Positions 20,934 through 31,070 are shown, counted from the first letter of the stretch. The stretch: DNA of 64,000 nt from Vreelandella massiliensis (GCF_900155385.1 NZ_LT699745.1:1192946-1256945), one strand, 5' to 3'. Numbers and translations: made by a program. Notes: generated by a model from the letters alone, not told the origin.

Positions 20934-21683
20934 ATGGCACACGTCAATATGCGTGACCTGCTCAAAGCAGGCGCTCACTTCGGTCACCAAACCAAGTACT
21001 GGAACCCGAAGATGAGCAAGTTCATCTTTGGTGCGCGCAACAAGATCCATATCATCAACCTTGAGCACACGCTGCCGGCGCTTAACGAAGCGATCGACGT
21101 GGTTGAGAAGATGGCCGCTTCCAACAACAAGATTCTGTTTGTAGGTACCAAGCGTAGCGCGAGCAAAATCATTAAAGAAGAAGCCAACCGTGTTGGCCAG
21201 CCGTTCGTTAACCATCGCTGGCTGGGCGGCATGCTGACGAACTTCAAAACGATTCGCCAGTCCATCAAGCGTCTGCGTGATCTCGAAACCATGCGCGAAG
21301 ATGGCACCTTCGAGAAGCTGACCAAGAAAGAAGTCCTGATGGCAACCCGCGAGCAGGACAAGCTTGAGCGCTCCATCGGCGGTATCAAGAACATGGGCGG
21401 CCTGCCGGACGCGCTGTTCGTGATCGACGTCGACCACGAGCGTATCGCGATCAACGAAGCCAACAAGCTGGGTATTCCGGTCATCGGCGTTGTCGATACC
21501 AACTCCAACCCAGACGGCGTTGACTACGTGATCCCGGGTAACGACGACTCTATCCGCGCGATTCAGATTTACGTGAAGGCCATCGCGGACGCTTGCGGTC
21601 GCGCCAAAGAGGGCCGTCCGGACGAGTTCGTCGAAGTCGCCGACGACGCCGCCGATACCGAAAGCAGCGCTGCTGCCGAGTAA
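20934..21683 (+). CDS. rpsB: Small ribosomal subunit protein uS2
   Basis: Encodes a 249-residue uS2 of the 30S subunit. Family landmarks are [19 protein letters not shown] near the start, [17 protein letters not shown] near 90, and [27 protein letters not shown] near 180-207. The tail is acidic and alanine-rich ([13 protein letters not shown]). ATG 20934 has CAGGAG at good distance; the open frame back to 20853 is leader sequence. An attenuator-like hairpin separates it from tsf. Confidence 0.98.
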   Translation: MAHVNMRDLLKAGAHFGHQTKYWNPKMSKFIFGARNKIHIINLEHTLPALNEAIDVVEKMAASNNKILFVGTKRSASKIIKEEANRVGQPFVNHRWLGGMLTNFKTIRQSIKRLRDLETMREDGTFEKLTKKEVLMATREQDKLERSIGGIKNMGGLPDALFVIDVDHERIAINEANKLGIPVIGVVDTNSNPDGVDYVIPGNDDSIRAIQIYVKAIADACGRAKEGRPDEFVEVADDAADTESSAAAE

Positions 21684-21728
21684 TAGGCCGCATAAGATGG
21701 GGTGTGAATGCACCGCATCGCGTTAGGA

Positions 21729-21750
21729 GGGGGCCTTATGCCCCCTTTTT
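21729..21750 (+). terminator. Attenuator-type hairpin between rpsB and tsf
   Basis: GGGGGC pairs with GCCCCC around a CTTAT loop and is followed by TTTTT. A smaller hairpin CCCGCC/GGCGGG follows at 21751-21764. Lying inside the rpsB-tsf transcription unit, it probably lowers tsf expression relative to rpsB rather than ending all transcripts. Confidence 0.78.
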
Positions 21751-21810
21751 CCCGCCTTGGCGGGCCTTGTCTCCAATTTCTAGACCCATTTAGATCAGAG
21801 GTGAATCCTT

Positions 21811-22680
21811 ATGGCAGCTATCAGCGCCTCTCAGGTAAAGGAACTGCGCGAACGTACTGGCCTTGGCATGATGGAGTGCAAAAAAGCACTTACCGAAGCC
21901 AGCGGTGACATCGAAGTCGCCATCGAAAACCTGCGCAAGAACTCCGGCCTTAAAGCCGCGAAAAAAGCCGGCCGTACCGCCGCGGAAGGCGCCGTTGTTA
22001 CCCGCGTTTCCGAAAGCGGTGACTACGGTGTCATGGTCGAAATCAACTCCGAAACCGACTTTGTTGCGCGTGACGACAACTTCAAAGCCTTTGTTGACAC
22101 CATCGCTGACGCCTTTTTTGCTGCAAAAAGCGAAGACGTTGCCGTGGTAATGGAAGGTGAGCTGGAAACCGTTCGCGAGCAGCTGGTACAGAAAATCGGT
22201 GAAAACATCGGGGTGCGTCGCGCGGTGGTCGTGGAAGCCGGCGAAGGCAACCTCGTTGGTGAGTACGTTCACGGCGGCCGCATTGGCGTTTTGACCGTGC
22301 TCAAAGGCGGCACGACCCAGGCGGCGAAAGACGTGGCCATGCACGTTGCCGCGATCAACCCGACGGTCGCCCGTCCGGACGATATGCCGCAAGAGAAGCT
22401 GGACGAGGAAAAAGCGATCATTCTGGCCCAGCCGGACATGGCCGGTAAGCCGGAGCAGATTGCCGAGAAAATGGTTCAAGGCCGCCTGAAGAAGTACCTG
22501 GCCGAGAACAGCCTCACCGAGCAGCCGTTCGTTAAAGATCCGAACCAAACCGTTGCTGAGTACGTGAAGGCAGCCGGTGGCGAAGTGATTGGCTTTACCC
22601 GCTTCGAGGTTGGCGAAGGCATCGAGAAAGAAGAAGTCGATTTCGCTAAAGAAGTCATGGAACAGGCTGGCCGTAGCTAA
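21811..22680 (+). CDS. tsf: Elongation factor Ts
   Basis: Encodes a 289-residue EF-Ts, the nucleotide-exchange factor for EF-Tu. The N-terminal UBA-like domain contains [19 protein letters not shown]. The core carries the signature [13 protein letters not shown] near residue 79-91, where the TDFV module inserts into EF-Tu. The C-terminal module ([19 protein letters not shown]) is complete. GATCAGAGGTG provides the ribosome site. The order rpsB-tsf-pyrH-frr is conserved across bacteria. Confidence 0.98.
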   Translation: MAAISASQVKELRERTGLGMMECKKALTEASGDIEVAIENLRKNSGLKAAKKAGRTAAEGAVVTRVSESGDYGVMVEINSETDFVARDDNFKAFVDTIADAFFAAKSEDVAVVMEGELETVREQLVQKIGENIGVRRAVVVEAGEGNLVGEYVHGGRIGVLTVLKGGTTQAAKDVAMHVAAINPTVARPDDMPQEKLDEEKAIILAQPDMAGKPEQIAEKMVQGRLKKYLAENSLTEQPFVKDPNQTVAEYVKAAGGEVIGFTRFEVGEGIEKEEVDFAKEVMEQAGRS

Positions 22681-22702
22681 GGTCATAGGTTCCAAGCGAA
22701 TG

Positions 22703-22724
22703 GGCGTGCGCGCGAGCGCACGCC
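22703..22724 (+). terminator. Hairpin after tsf
   Basis: The nine-base stem GGCGTGCGC/GCGCACGCC is closed by a GCGA tetraloop of the GNRA class and followed by TTTG. The T tract is short, so it may be a weak terminator or an RNA-stabilising end. Confidence 0.6.
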
Positions 22725-22862
22725 TTTGCGTATCCGGCTCCTGTGTTTACTTGCCTTGCTTGATCGCTTGTAAGGTGAAGGCAGGGACCGCGCGCTTGTT
22801 CAGTATTTAGATCCGCCTTGTTTCAACGCCTTTCGTGCTGTTAACGCTCTAGGAGAGATGCC

Positions 22863-23642
22863 ATGTCCCGCGATGCTAATGAGCCCCTTACCTCGGTTTC
22901 CCCCAGTAAGAAAACGGAGAGCTCGAAGTCGAAATATAAGCGTATTTTGCTCAAGCTTTCGGGTGAAGCCCTCATGGGCGAGCACGATTTTGGTATCGAC
23001 CCGGCTGTGCTCGATCGTATGGCGCTAGAGATCGGTCAGTTGGTGGGCATCGGGGTACAGGTGGGGCTTGTGATTGGCGGCGGCAACCTGTTCCGCGGCG
23101 CGGCGCTGAACGAGGCCGGCATGGATCGTGTGACCGGTGATCACATGGGAATGCTGGCGACCGTCATGAATGCGCTGGCCATGCGCGATGCGCTGGAGCG
23201 CTCCAATATTCGCTCGCGAGTGATGTCGGCGATTCCCATGAGCGGCGTGGTAGAGCACTATGACCGACGCACGGCGATTCGCTATTTGACCTCTGGCGAT
23301 GTCGTGCTCTTCTCCGCTGGTACCGGTAACCCGTTTTTCACCACCGATTCCGCGGCATGTCTGCGCGGTATCGAAGTGGATGTCGACGTCGTGATTAAAG
23401 CCACTAAAGTCGACGGCGTTTATAATAAAGACCCGGTGAAACACGCTGATGCGGTGAAGTATGAGCGCCTCACCTACGACGATGCGTTGGACCAAAAGCT
23501 CGGCGTAATGGATTTGACCGCTATCTGCCTGGTACGTGACCATGGCATGCCAGTGCGGGTATTTGACATGAATAAGCCTGGTGCCCTGCTGAACCTGGTC
23601 GTTGGGGGCAAGGAAGGCACGCTGATTGACAGAGGGGAATAA
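22863..23642 (+). CDS. pyrH: UMP kinase
   Basis: Encodes a 259-residue hexameric UMP kinase (UMP to UDP) of the amino-acid-kinase fold. The phosphate loop [18 protein letters not shown] is at about 30-47, [11 protein letters not shown] near 76, and the UMP-site stretch [13 protein letters not shown] near 155. Residues 1-24 are a hydrophilic Ser/Lys-rich extension not found in E. coli PyrH; an internal start is not obvious, and GGAGAG precedes ATG 22863. Its stop is one base before the frr start, so the two are translationally coupled. Confidence 0.96.
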   Translation: MSRDANEPLTSVSPSKKTESSKSKYKRILLKLSGEALMGEHDFGIDPAVLDRMALEIGQLVGIGVQVGLVIGGGNLFRGAALNEAGMDRVTGDHMGMLATVMNALAMRDALERSNIRSRVMSAIPMSGVVEHYDRRTAIRYLTSGDVVLFSAGTGNPFFTTDSAACLRGIEVDVDVVIKATKVDGVYNKDPVKHADAVKYERLTYDDALDQKLGVMDLTAICLVRDHGMPVRVFDMNKPGALLNLVVGGKEGTLIDRGE

Positions 23643-23643
23643 C

Positions 23644-24201
23644 GTGATTAACGAGATTAAAAAAGATGCCGAAGCGCGAATGAAGAAAAGCGTGGACGCA
23701 CTGCATACGAACTTCAATAAAATTCGCACCGGGCGCGCGCATCCCAGCATTCTGGATGCCGTGACCGTCGAGTATTACGGTAGCCAAGTCCCGCTAAGCC
23801 AAGTGGCATCGATCAACGTGGAAGATGCCCGCACGCTAACCGTCTCCCCCTGGGAGCAGGGCATGGTGCCGAAAGTCGAAAAGGCGATCATGACCTCCGA
23901 TTTGGGCCTCAACCCGGCCAGTGCAGGGGCGGTGATTCGCGTGCCGATGCCGATGCTGACCGAGGAGACACGCAAAGGCTACATCAAGCAAGCGCGTAGC
24001 GAAGCCGAGCACGCCCGGGTGGCCGTGCGTAACGTGCGCCGCGATGCCAATGGCGACTTCAAGTCGCTGCTTAAAGAGAAAGAGATCACCGAAGACGATC
24101 AGCGCCAAGGTGAGGACGAGATCCAAAAGCTCACCGATAAGTACGTCGCCGAAATCGATAAAGCATTGGCTGCCAAAGAGCAGGACTTAATGCAGGTGTA
24201 A
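23644..24201 (+). CDS. frr: Ribosome recycling factor
   Basis: Encodes a 185-residue RRF that, with EF-G, splits the post-termination ribosome. The three-helix bundle ends and the inserted beta domain are visible: [26 protein letters not shown], then the domain II stretch [22 protein letters not shown], then the C-terminal helices with [11 protein letters not shown] 23644 is chosen: AGAGGGG lies eight bases upstream and the length is exactly the family norm. An upstream in-frame start would sit inside pyrH. Confidence 0.97.
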   Translation: MINEIKKDAEARMKKSVDALHTNFNKIRTGRAHPSILDAVTVEYYGSQVPLSQVASINVEDARTLTVSPWEQGMVPKVEKAIMTSDLGLNPASAGAVIRVPMPMLTEETRKGYIKQARSEAEHARVAVRNVRRDANGDFKSLLKEKEITEDDQRQGEDEIQKLTDKYVAEIDKALAAKEQDLMQV

Positions 24202-24216
24202 CAGTACCACCTCAGT

Positions 24217-24250
24217 CACGGGCAGCGCCGCTGCCCGTGCGGCTTTTTGC
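24217..24250 (+). terminator. Hairpin after frr
   Basis: The ten-base stem CACGGGCAGC/GCTGCCCGTG has a GCC loop and is followed by CGGCTTTTTG. It is a good intrinsic terminator or attenuator before uppS. Confidence 0.78.
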
Positions 24251-24283
24251 CGGTTAGATGAATGACCCTTGGTGCGAGAATCC

Positions 24284-25147
24284 ATGACGTTACCGCAGCC
24301 TCCAAATAAACAGCCGGCTAACCCTCAGGCGTACTCAGCGCAAGCCCCCCGGGAGTCCGCGCTGTTGCCCTCTCATGTCGCCATTATCATGGACGGTAAC
24401 AACCGCTGGGCGCGCGGGCGCGGTCTTTCCGGTGTGCGCGGCCACCGGGCGGGAGTGGAAGCGGTGAGGACGGTGATTCAGCGCGCCGCAGAGCGAAAGG
24501 TCAAGACCTTAAGTCTTTTTGCCTTCTCCAGTGAAAACTGGAAACGCCCTGCAGCGGAGGTGAACGCGCTGATGGAGCTCTTTTTGATGGCGCTCAAGCG
24601 CGAAGTCAAAAAGCTCCACGAGCGCAATATTCGTCTCACCATCCTCGGCGAGCGGGAAGGCTTTTCGCATGCGATCCAACAGCATATTCAGCGCGCGGAG
24701 ACGCTGACGAGCGAGAATACCGGGATGCATCTGGTGATTGCGGCCAACTATGGCGGGCAGTGGGAAATCGCCCGGGCAGCGCGAGAGCTGGCGCAAAAAG
24801 TGGCCGAGGGTGAGATAAGCGTCGCCGACGTGGATGAAGCGCGTATGGACCAGACCATCTATGCCAACCAGATGCCGCCGGTGGATTTATGTATTCGCAC
24901 CAGCGGTGAGCAGCGGTTATCCAACTTCATGCTGTGGCAGCTTGCCTATGCCGAGCTCTACTTCTCACCGCTGCTGTGGCCCGATTTTGGTGCGGATGCC
25001 TTTGATGCGGCGCTTGCGGATTTTGCTCAGCGTCAGCGGCGTTTTGGCATGACCGACGAACAGCTCTCCTCGGCGCAATCGTCCGAGAAGCCGTCTTCAA
25101 AAACGGGCTCCTCTAAATCAGTATCGCCAACAAGAACAGAGGCATAA
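24284..25147 (+). CDS. uppS: Undecaprenyl diphosphate synthase
   Basis: Encodes a 287-residue cis-prenyltransferase making the C55 lipid carrier for peptidoglycan and O-antigen. The signature HVAIIMDGNNRWARGRGLSGVRGHRAG is at about residues 31-57. FAFSSENWKRP near 85 and DLCIRTSGEQRLSNFMLWQLAYAEL near 204-228 are also present. It has a 30-residue Pro/Gln-rich N-terminal extension and a 28-residue Ser/Lys-rich tail, making it longer than E. coli UppS (253). ATG 24284 is chosen; TTG and GTG codons just upstream remain possible. cdsA begins four bases after its stop. Confidence 0.95.
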   Translation: MTLPQPPNKQPANPQAYSAQAPRESALLPSHVAIIMDGNNRWARGRGLSGVRGHRAGVEAVRTVIQRAAERKVKTLSLFAFSSENWKRPAAEVNALMELFLMALKREVKKLHERNIRLTILGEREGFSHAIQQHIQRAETLTSENTGMHLVIAANYGGQWEIARAARELAQKVAEGEISVADVDEARMDQTIYANQMPPVDLCIRTSGEQRLSNFMLWQLAYAELYFSPLLWPDFGADAFDAALADFAQRQRRFGMTDEQLSSAQSSEKPSSKTGSSKSVSPTRTEA

Positions 25148-25151
25148 GACG

Positions 25152-25958
25152 TTGCTTAAACAGCGAATTATCACGGCAGCTTGGATGGCGCCGCTGGTGC
25201 TGGCGGGGCTGTTTGGGCTCCAAGGCGGTGCGTTCGCCCTTTTTACCGCGGGTATTGTGCTGCTGGGCGCTTGGGAGTGGACCAACTTAGCCGGCGTTCA
25301 GCGCACGAACTATCGAGTGCTGCTTGTCGGCACCGCCGCTATTGTGATGTTGCTGTTGTGGCTAAGTGGTGGCGCACTCTCCCGCTGGCCATTATGGGTG
25401 GCAGCCGTTGGCTGGCTGATGAATCTCTATTGGGTGATGCGCTACCCAGTGGCGCTGTCGCAGTGGCACTCAACCCCGCGCCGTTTGCTGATGGGGTTAT
25501 GGGTGCTGCTGCCGTGCTGGGTGGGGTTTAATCTGCTGCGTGAAAGCGGTGGCGTGTGGCTGCTGTTCGTCCTGCTGTTGGTATGGGCCGCCGATATCGG
25601 CGCCTATTTCGCCGGTCGTGCGCTAGGTAAGCGCAAGCTTGCTCCTCGGGTGAGCCCTGGGAAATCCTGGGAAGGCGTGTTTGGTGGTCTTGCCGCGACC
25701 CTGGTGCTGGCGCTGCTGTTTAGCGTCTGGCAGGGCTTAGGCTGGTACGGTGGTGTTGTGCTGCTGTGCGTGACACTGGTCGTCACGCTGGTATCAGTGC
25801 TAGGCGATCTGCTCGAAAGTATGCTCAAGCGCTACCGCGAGATCAAAGACGCCAGTCAACTGCTACCCGGCCATGGCGGCGTGCTGGATCGCATCGATAG
25901 TCTCACCGCAGCCATTCCGATCTTCGCGCTACTTTACACGCTGGTGCCGACCCTATGA
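25152..25958 (+). CDS. cdsA: Phosphatidate cytidylyltransferase
   Basis: Encodes a 268-residue inner-membrane enzyme making CDP-diacylglycerol from phosphatidate and CTP, the branch point of phospholipid synthesis. About eight hydrophobic spans are seen. The family signature is near the C-terminus: [17 protein letters not shown] then [14 protein letters not shown]. The SPGKSWEG motif lies near residue 172. The start is TTG 25152 (MLKQRIITA), supported by similarity to pseudomonad CdsA N-termini and by GAGG upstream. The stop overlaps the dxr ATG (ATGA). Confidence 0.95.
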   Translation: MLKQRIITAAWMAPLVLAGLFGLQGGAFALFTAGIVLLGAWEWTNLAGVQRTNYRVLLVGTAAIVMLLLWLSGGALSRWPLWVAAVGWLMNLYWVMRYPVALSQWHSTPRRLLMGLWVLLPCWVGFNLLRESGGVWLLFVLLLVWAADIGAYFAGRALGKRKLAPRVSPGKSWEGVFGGLAATLVLALLFSVWQGLGWYGGVVLLCVTLVVTLVSVLGDLLESMLKRYREIKDASQLLPGHGGVLDRIDSLTAAIPIFALLYTLVPTL

Positions 25959-27145
25959 GTCATCCGCAGCGTGTGACGGTGCTGGGGGCGACCGGCTCGA
26001 TTGGCACCAGTACCTTAGATGTGATTGCCCGCCACCCGGAACGCTATCAGGTGTTTGCCCTCACCGCGCACACTTCCCGAGAAACGCTCTTATCACAGTG
26101 CATTGAGCACCGGCCCGCCATAGCTGTTCTGGCGCAGGAAGAGGACGCGCAGTGGTTGCGGTCGGCACTGCGTCAGGCGCGCGTGGCAACCGAGGTGGCC
26201 GTTGGCGAGCAGGCGTTGGTGGATGTTGCCCAGGATAGCAGCGTGGATATCGTCATGGCGGCTATCGTCGGGGCCGCCGGGCTTTTACCGGCGCTGGCCG
26301 CGGCGAGTGCGGGCAAGCGCGTACTGCTTGCCAATAAAGAAGCCTTGGTGATGAGCGGTGCCTTGTTTATGCAGGCCGTGGAAACCGCACAGGCGACGCT
26401 TTTGCCCATTGATTCTGAACATAATGCGATCTATCAGTGTCTACCTAGCGAGCATCGCGGCGGCCTTGACCGCCATGGAATCTCACAGCTACTTCTCACC
26501 GCGTCTGGCGGGCCGTTTCGCACTTGGCCTCGCGAGGCGCTGGCGACGGTCACCCCGGAGCAGGCCTGCGCCCACCCTAATTGGTCGATGGGGCGCAAAA
26601 TTTCCGTGGATAGCGCCACGTTGATGAATAAAGGCTTGGAGTTGATAGAGGCGTGCTGGCTGTTCGATGCCGCGCCCGAGCAAATTCAAGTCGTGGTGCA
26701 TCCGCAAAGTGTGATTCACTCCATGGCTGCCTACCACGATGGCTCGGTGCTGGCGCAACTGGGCAATCCCGATATGCGCACACCGATTGCCTATGGGTTG
26801 GCCTGGCCTGAACGTATCGACGCAGGCGTTGCGGCGCTCGATCTCTTTCAAGTCGCACGGCTCGATTTTGAAGCACCGGACGAAGCGCGCTTTCCCTGCC
26901 TGCGCCTGGCGCGGGAAGCCATGCAGCAAGGCGGCACCGCGCCGGCGATTTTAAACGCCGCCAACGAGGTGGCCGTTGAGGCCTTCTTGGCCAAGCGGTT
27001 AGGGTTTAATGCCATTAGTGATGTCGTGGCGGCGGTGTTGAACGATCAGGCGGCCGAGCCGGCCCACCATCTCGACATCGTGCTCAATGCCGATCAGCAC
27101 GCGCGCCGCGCAGCTCAGCAGTGGGTGAAGCACTATACAGGCTAA
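25955..27145 (+). CDS. dxr: 1-deoxy-D-xylulose 5-phosphate reductoisomerase
   Basis: Encodes a 396-residue NADPH-dependent enzyme, the second step of the MEP isoprenoid pathway (DXP to MEP). It has the NADPH loop [14 protein letters not shown] at 9-22, [12 protein letters not shown] near 124, the metal/substrate site [10 protein letters not shown] near 150, and the flexible loop with [23 protein letters not shown] near 210-232. Length is normal. It overlaps cdsA by four bases. Its stop codon lies in the first unit of a tandem repeat. Confidence 0.97.
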   Translation: MSHPQRVTVLGATGSIGTSTLDVIARHPERYQVFALTAHTSRETLLSQCIEHRPAIAVLAQEEDAQWLRSALRQARVATEVAVGEQALVDVAQDSSVDIVMAAIVGAAGLLPALAAASAGKRVLLANKEALVMSGALFMQAVETAQATLLPIDSEHNAIYQCLPSEHRGGLDRHGISQLLLTASGGPFRTWPREALATVTPEQACAHPNWSMGRKISVDSATLMNKGLELIEACWLFDAAPEQIQVVVHPQSVIHSMAAYHDGSVLAQLGNPDMRTPIAYGLAWPERIDAGVAALDLFQVARLDFEAPDEARFPCLRLAREAMQQGGTAPAILNAANEVAVEAFLAKRLGFNAISDVVAAVLNDQAAEPAHHLDIVLNADQHARRAAQQWVKHYTG

Positions 27146-27183
27146 GTACGCGGCAGGCTAAGTACGCGGCAGGCTAAGTACGC
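27138..27183. repeat. Three tandem 16-bp repeats at the dxr stop
   Basis: The unit CAGGCTAAGTACGCGG occurs exactly at 27138-27153 and 27154-27169, and for 14 bases at 27170-27183. The first copy includes the dxr stop codon. Later copies repeat that stop in the two other frames because 16 is not a multiple of three. The perfect identity suggests a recent slippage-type duplication. Confidence 0.95.
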
Positions 27184-27221
27184 CAACCAGCGGGCGATGA
27201 GCAAGAAGTAAGGGGATAAGC

Positions 27222-28580
27222 GTGGGCTTGATACAGAATATATTGGCGGTCATCGTGGTGCTTGGCTTGTTGGTGACCTTTCACGAGTTTGGTCACTTTT
27301 GGGTCGCGCGCCGCTGCGGGGTGAAAGTCCTGCGCTTCTCGGTAGGGTTTGGTAAGCCGTTGTGGTCGCGTACCGACCGCCACGGCACGGAGTACGCGGT
27401 GGCCGCCATCCCGCTCGGCGGTTACGTTAAAATGCTCGACGAGCGCGAAGCGCCGGTGCCCGAGGAGGAGCTTAAGTACGCGTTCAACCGCAAAAATGTT
27501 TGGAAGCGTGTGGCCATCGTGTCAGCGGGGCCGCTGGCCAATTTTTTGCTGGCCATCGTGGCGTACTGGGCGCTGTTTGTCGCTGGTACGTCGACCGTCA
27601 CGCCGCTGGTCGGGGATGTGGTCTCGGGTTCGCCGGCGGCGCAAGCCGGGCTTGAGCGCGGCGATGAAATCGTCGCCATCGAAGACGAGCCTGTGCGCGC
27701 GTGGGACGAGATCAACCTGAAGCTGGTGGCGCTGATCGGCCACGATGGCGAACTCAGCATCGATGCGCGCCCCGAGGGTAGCAGTGGCGTGCAGCGCTAT
27801 ACGCTGCCGGTCGACGATTACCTGGTACGCCAGGACCCACCCCAGCCTTTACAGAGCTTGGGTATCACCCCCTGGCAGCCTGACTTCCCGGCGGTGTTGG
27901 GGCAAGTCATGGAAGGGGGGGCGGCAGCCAGCGCGGGACTGCAACCCGGTGATCGAATCGTGGCGGTGAATGGCGAGCCGGTTGCAGACTGGATGGCCTT
28001 TGTGAATGTTGTGCGCGGCAGTGCAGGGGAAACGCTGCAAGTGCGCATTGCGCGTGACGGCAGTGAGCAAACCGTCTCGCTCACGCCCGGGCGTAATACC
28101 TTGGAAAACGGCGCGGAAGTGGGCTACATCGGTGCCGGGGTGGAGCCGGTGGAGTGGCCGGAGGAGCTGCGCCGCGAAATTCGTTATGGCCCCGTCGAAG
28201 CGGTAGGCCAAGCGTTTAATAAAACCGGTGAAATGGTCATGCTGACCCTCGACGCTATCCGTAAGATGCTGGTGGGGCTGATTTCACCGTCGAACTTATC
28301 CGGGCCGATTACCATCGCCCAGATTTCCGGTGACTCCGCGCGCGCCGGCATGGAAGCGTTTGTTGGCTTTCTCGCCTATCTTTCCATTAGCTTGGGCGTG
28401 CTTAACCTACTGCCGATTCCTGTTCTCGACGGCGGCCACTTGCTTTACTACTTGGTGGAAATCGTCCGGGGCCGCCCCGTTTCAGAGCAGGCGCAAGCCA
28501 TTGGTTTGCGCATTGGCTTGGCCCTGGTGGGAACATTAATGTTAATGGCGCTCTATTTTGATCTGATGCGCCTGTGGTGA
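27222..28580 (+). CDS. rseP: Intramembrane site-2 zinc metalloprotease RseP
   Basis: Encodes a 452-residue S2P-family protease that cleaves the membrane anti-sigma factor RseA and signal-peptide remnants. The zinc site HEFGH is at residues 22-26, in the first membrane span, and the second active-site motif LDGGHLLYY is near 402. Two periplasmic PDZ domains lie at about 125-205 and 215-305. Four membrane spans fit the family. GTG 27222 has AAGGGG upstream. It precedes bamA as in E. coli, tying envelope stress control to outer-membrane assembly. Confidence 0.95.
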   Translation: MGLIQNILAVIVVLGLLVTFHEFGHFWVARRCGVKVLRFSVGFGKPLWSRTDRHGTEYAVAAIPLGGYVKMLDEREAPVPEEELKYAFNRKNVWKRVAIVSAGPLANFLLAIVAYWALFVAGTSTVTPLVGDVVSGSPAAQAGLERGDEIVAIEDEPVRAWDEINLKLVALIGHDGELSIDARPEGSSGVQRYTLPVDDYLVRQDPPQPLQSLGITPWQPDFPAVLGQVMEGGAAASAGLQPGDRIVAVNGEPVADWMAFVNVVRGSAGETLQVRIARDGSEQTVSLTPGRNTLENGAEVGYIGAGVEPVEWPEELRREIRYGPVEAVGQAFNKTGEMVMLTLDAIRKMLVGLISPSNLSGPITIAQISGDSARAGMEAFVGFLAYLSISLGVLNLLPIPVLDGGHLLYYLVEIVRGRPVSEQAQAIGLRIGLALVGTLMLMALYFDLMRLW

Positions 28581-28680
28581 TCACGCGTGTAGCGAGCAGC
28601 ACGGCTTGTCAGCTGCCTGCACAAATGTATAAGGTGCCTGTCTAGACACGAAGGCAGACTAACGCGAGCGAACTAACTGC

Positions 28681-31032
28681 ATGAAAATTAAGACCCTGGG
28701 AGTGGCGGCACTCCTGCTGGCGACAGCGGGCAGCGCCCAAGCAGAATCTTTTGACGTTTCCGACATTCGTGTAGAGGGGCTACAGCGGGTTTCTGCCGCC
28801 TCGGTCTTTAATGCTTTCCCCGTGAGCGCAAACGATCGTGTTGATGACGAGGAGCTCGCTGACGCGGCGCGTGAGCTCTTTGCGACAGGGCTTTTCGAGG
28901 ATGTCTCGCTGGCGCGCGAAGGCGATGTCTTGGTCGTTCAGGTGGTGGAGCGTCCGACGATTGCGCGTCTCAGTATCAGCGGAAACAAGCAAATTTCTGA
29001 AGAGGATCTGCGCCAAGGTCTCCAGCAGGCGGGGTTATCCGAAGGCCAGGTGCTGCAACTCTCCACCCTTGAAGAGATGCAGCGCGAACTCGAAGGCGTT
29101 TACCAGTCGCAGGGTCGTTACAGCGCGCGAATCGATACCCAGGTCGAAGAAGTCGACGAAGGTCGCGTTCAGGTCAATATCGATATCAATGAAGGCGACG
29201 TGGCGAAAATTCGCCAAATCAATATCGTGGGCAACGAGGCGTTTGACGACGAGACCCTGCGCGATCTGTTTGAATTAGAAGATTCACCTGGGCTGTTTTT
29301 TGGTTGGTTTTCTAGCGACGAGTATTCCCGTGAAGCGCTTGCCGGTGATATTGAGCGTCTGCGCTCGTTCTACCTGGATCGCGGCTATGTGAACTTCGAT
29401 ATCACCTCGACCCAGGTCTCAATCGGGCCTGAGAAAGAGGATATTTTCATCACGCTTAATGTCGACGAGGGGCGTCAGTTCCAGGTGGGCGATATCCGCT
29501 TCAGGGGTGAGCTGCAAATCGCCGAAAGAGAAGCGCGGGAACTTTTGGAAGTGCAAAGCGGCGATACCTTTTCGCGTAGCGACCTCAACGCCTCGACGGA
29601 AGCGCTGCGTCAACGCTTAGGTGCGGAAGGCTTTGCCTTTGCCGAAGTGGAGGGTGTTCCACAGATTGCCGATGACGGCAGCACGGTGGATCTGGTGATC
29701 GGCGTTGATCCGGGGCAACGCACCTATGTGCGCCGCATAGAGTTCGTCGGTAACACCACCACGCAAGATGAAGTGCTGCGCCGTGAGATGGTTCAACTAG
29801 AGGGTGCGCCGGCCTCGACCGAGGCGATCACTCAGTCGCGCCAGCGCCTGCAGCGGTTAGGCTTTTTCAGCCAGGTCGAAGTGGATACTCGTCGGGTGCC
29901 GGGCGAGTCGGATCAGCTGGATGTAACGTATAACGTCGAGGAGCAGCCTTCCGGGTCGATTTCCGCCAGTATCGGTTTTTCTCAGAGCGCCGGGGTGATA
30001 TATGGCGCCTCGCTGTCGCAAAAGAACTTCCTAGGGACCGGTAACCGCGTCAACGTTGGCGCCCAGCGCAGCGATACCTTTACCAGTATCAATTTTGGCT
30101 TTACCGACCCCTACTGGACACTAGACGGCATTTCCCGTGGTTATAACGTTTTCTACCGGGAAACCGACTACGAAGACTCGGATATTTCCACCTACTCAAC
30201 CGATGCTTACGGCGCGGGCATCAACTTTGGTTATCCAATCAGTGAGCTTTCGCGGTTAAATTTTGGCGCGAGTTTTGAAGATACAACGATCAAGACCTAT
30301 TTCGATACCGCCTCCGAGATCGAGCGCTATCTCCAAGACGAAGGAGAGAATGCCCAAAGCGTTAAGCTCACAGGCAGCTGGACACGCAATAACCTCAACC
30401 GCGGCATCATGCCGACCGATGGTAGCTATCAGCGAATTTCACTCGAAACCGCCGCCCCCGGCAGTGACATCGGCTATTACAAGGCGCGTGCCCGGACGCA
30501 GCATCTCTTTCCTATCGATGACGATCACCTCTGGGCACTCAAGTTTAGCGGTAACCTAGGTTATGCGGACACCTTGGGCGGCAACGACCCTTACCCCTTC
30601 TATGAAAACTTCTACGCCGGTGGCCTGGGTTCGGTGCGCGGCTTTACCTCCAACACCCTGGGGCAGCGCACCACGCCACAGCGTGTGGGAGGGCGCGACC
30701 GCACCATGGGGGGTAATGTTCTGGTGGAAGGCAGTGCCGAGATGATTTTCCCGATGCCCTTTATTGAGGACCAGAGCCAGCTGCAGTCATCGCTCTTTTT
30801 CGATGCCGGCAACACTTTCCTGACCTCGTGCTACGACGTGCTAGAAGACGACGCGGGCCGCCAGCGCTGCACCTCGGGCGTGGATTTGGGTGATTTGCGC
30901 TACAGCGTAGGTGTGGGTCTTTCCTGGCTAACGCCCGTGGGTCCGCTAACCTTTAGCGTAGCCGAGCCGGTGAACGACGAAAGCGACGATGATACCCAGT
31001 TCTTCCAGTTCTCCTTGGGGCAAACGTTTTAA
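28681..31032 (+). CDS. bamA: Outer-membrane protein assembly factor BamA
   Basis: Encodes a 783-residue Omp85 protein, the core of the BAM complex that folds beta-barrels into the outer membrane. A signal peptide ends at residue 21 or so (SAQA/ESFDV). Five POTRA domains cover about 22-420, and the 16-strand barrel follows. The barrel carries the conserved loop motif GSVRGFTSN near 655, and the C-terminal residue is Phe (SLGQTF), the usual outer-membrane signal. Length is typical. Genes rseP before and skp/lpxD after match the standard order. Confidence 0.97.
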   Translation: MKIKTLGVAALLLATAGSAQAESFDVSDIRVEGLQRVSAASVFNAFPVSANDRVDDEELADAARELFATGLFEDVSLAREGDVLVVQVVERPTIARLSISGNKQISEEDLRQGLQQAGLSEGQVLQLSTLEEMQRELEGVYQSQGRYSARIDTQVEEVDEGRVQVNIDINEGDVAKIRQINIVGNEAFDDETLRDLFELEDSPGLFFGWFSSDEYSREALAGDIERLRSFYLDRGYVNFDITSTQVSIGPEKEDIFITLNVDEGRQFQVGDIRFRGELQIAEREARELLEVQSGDTFSRSDLNASTEALRQRLGAEGFAFAEVEGVPQIADDGSTVDLVIGVDPGQRTYVRRIEFVGNTTTQDEVLRREMVQLEGAPASTEAITQSRQRLQRLGFFSQVEVDTRRVPGESDQLDVTYNVEEQPSGSISASIGFSQSAGVIYGASLSQKNFLGTGNRVNVGAQRSDTFTSINFGFTDPYWTLDGISRGYNVFYRETDYEDSDISTYSTDAYGAGINFGYPISELSRLNFGASFEDTTIKTYFDTASEIERYLQDEGENAQSVKLTGSWTRNNLNRGIMPTDGSYQRISLETAAPGSDIGYYKARARTQHLFPIDDDHLWALKFSGNLGYADTLGGNDPYPFYENFYAGGLGSVRGFTSNTLGQRTTPQRVGGRDRTMGGNVLVEGSAEMIFPMPFIEDQSQLQSSLFFDAGNTFLTSCYDVLEDDAGRQRCTSGVDLGDLRYSVGVGLSWLTPVGPLTFSVAEPVNDESDDDTQFFQFSLGQTF

Positions 31033-31048
31033 GGCCTAAGGGCACGGT

Positions 31049-31070
31049 GAACCCAGTCGCGACTGGGTTC
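31049..31070. terminator. Perfect 22-bp palindrome after bamA
   Basis: GAACCCAGTC and GACTGGGTTC pair around a GC centre, followed by CTTTAATTAG. It lies 17 bases after the bamA stop and before skp. With a weak T tract it could be an attenuator or an mRNA-stabilising hairpin. Confidence 0.55.

Noticed and set aside
20859..21713. Open frame of 284 codons antisense to rpsB
   Set aside because: It mirrors the strongly conserved rpsB frame on the other strand and matches no family; long antisense frames are expected in GC-rich coding DNA.
21790..22695. Open frame of 301 codons antisense to tsf
   Set aside because: Composition is the shadow of tsf, it has no recognisable motif, and it would overlap a universally conserved gene completely.
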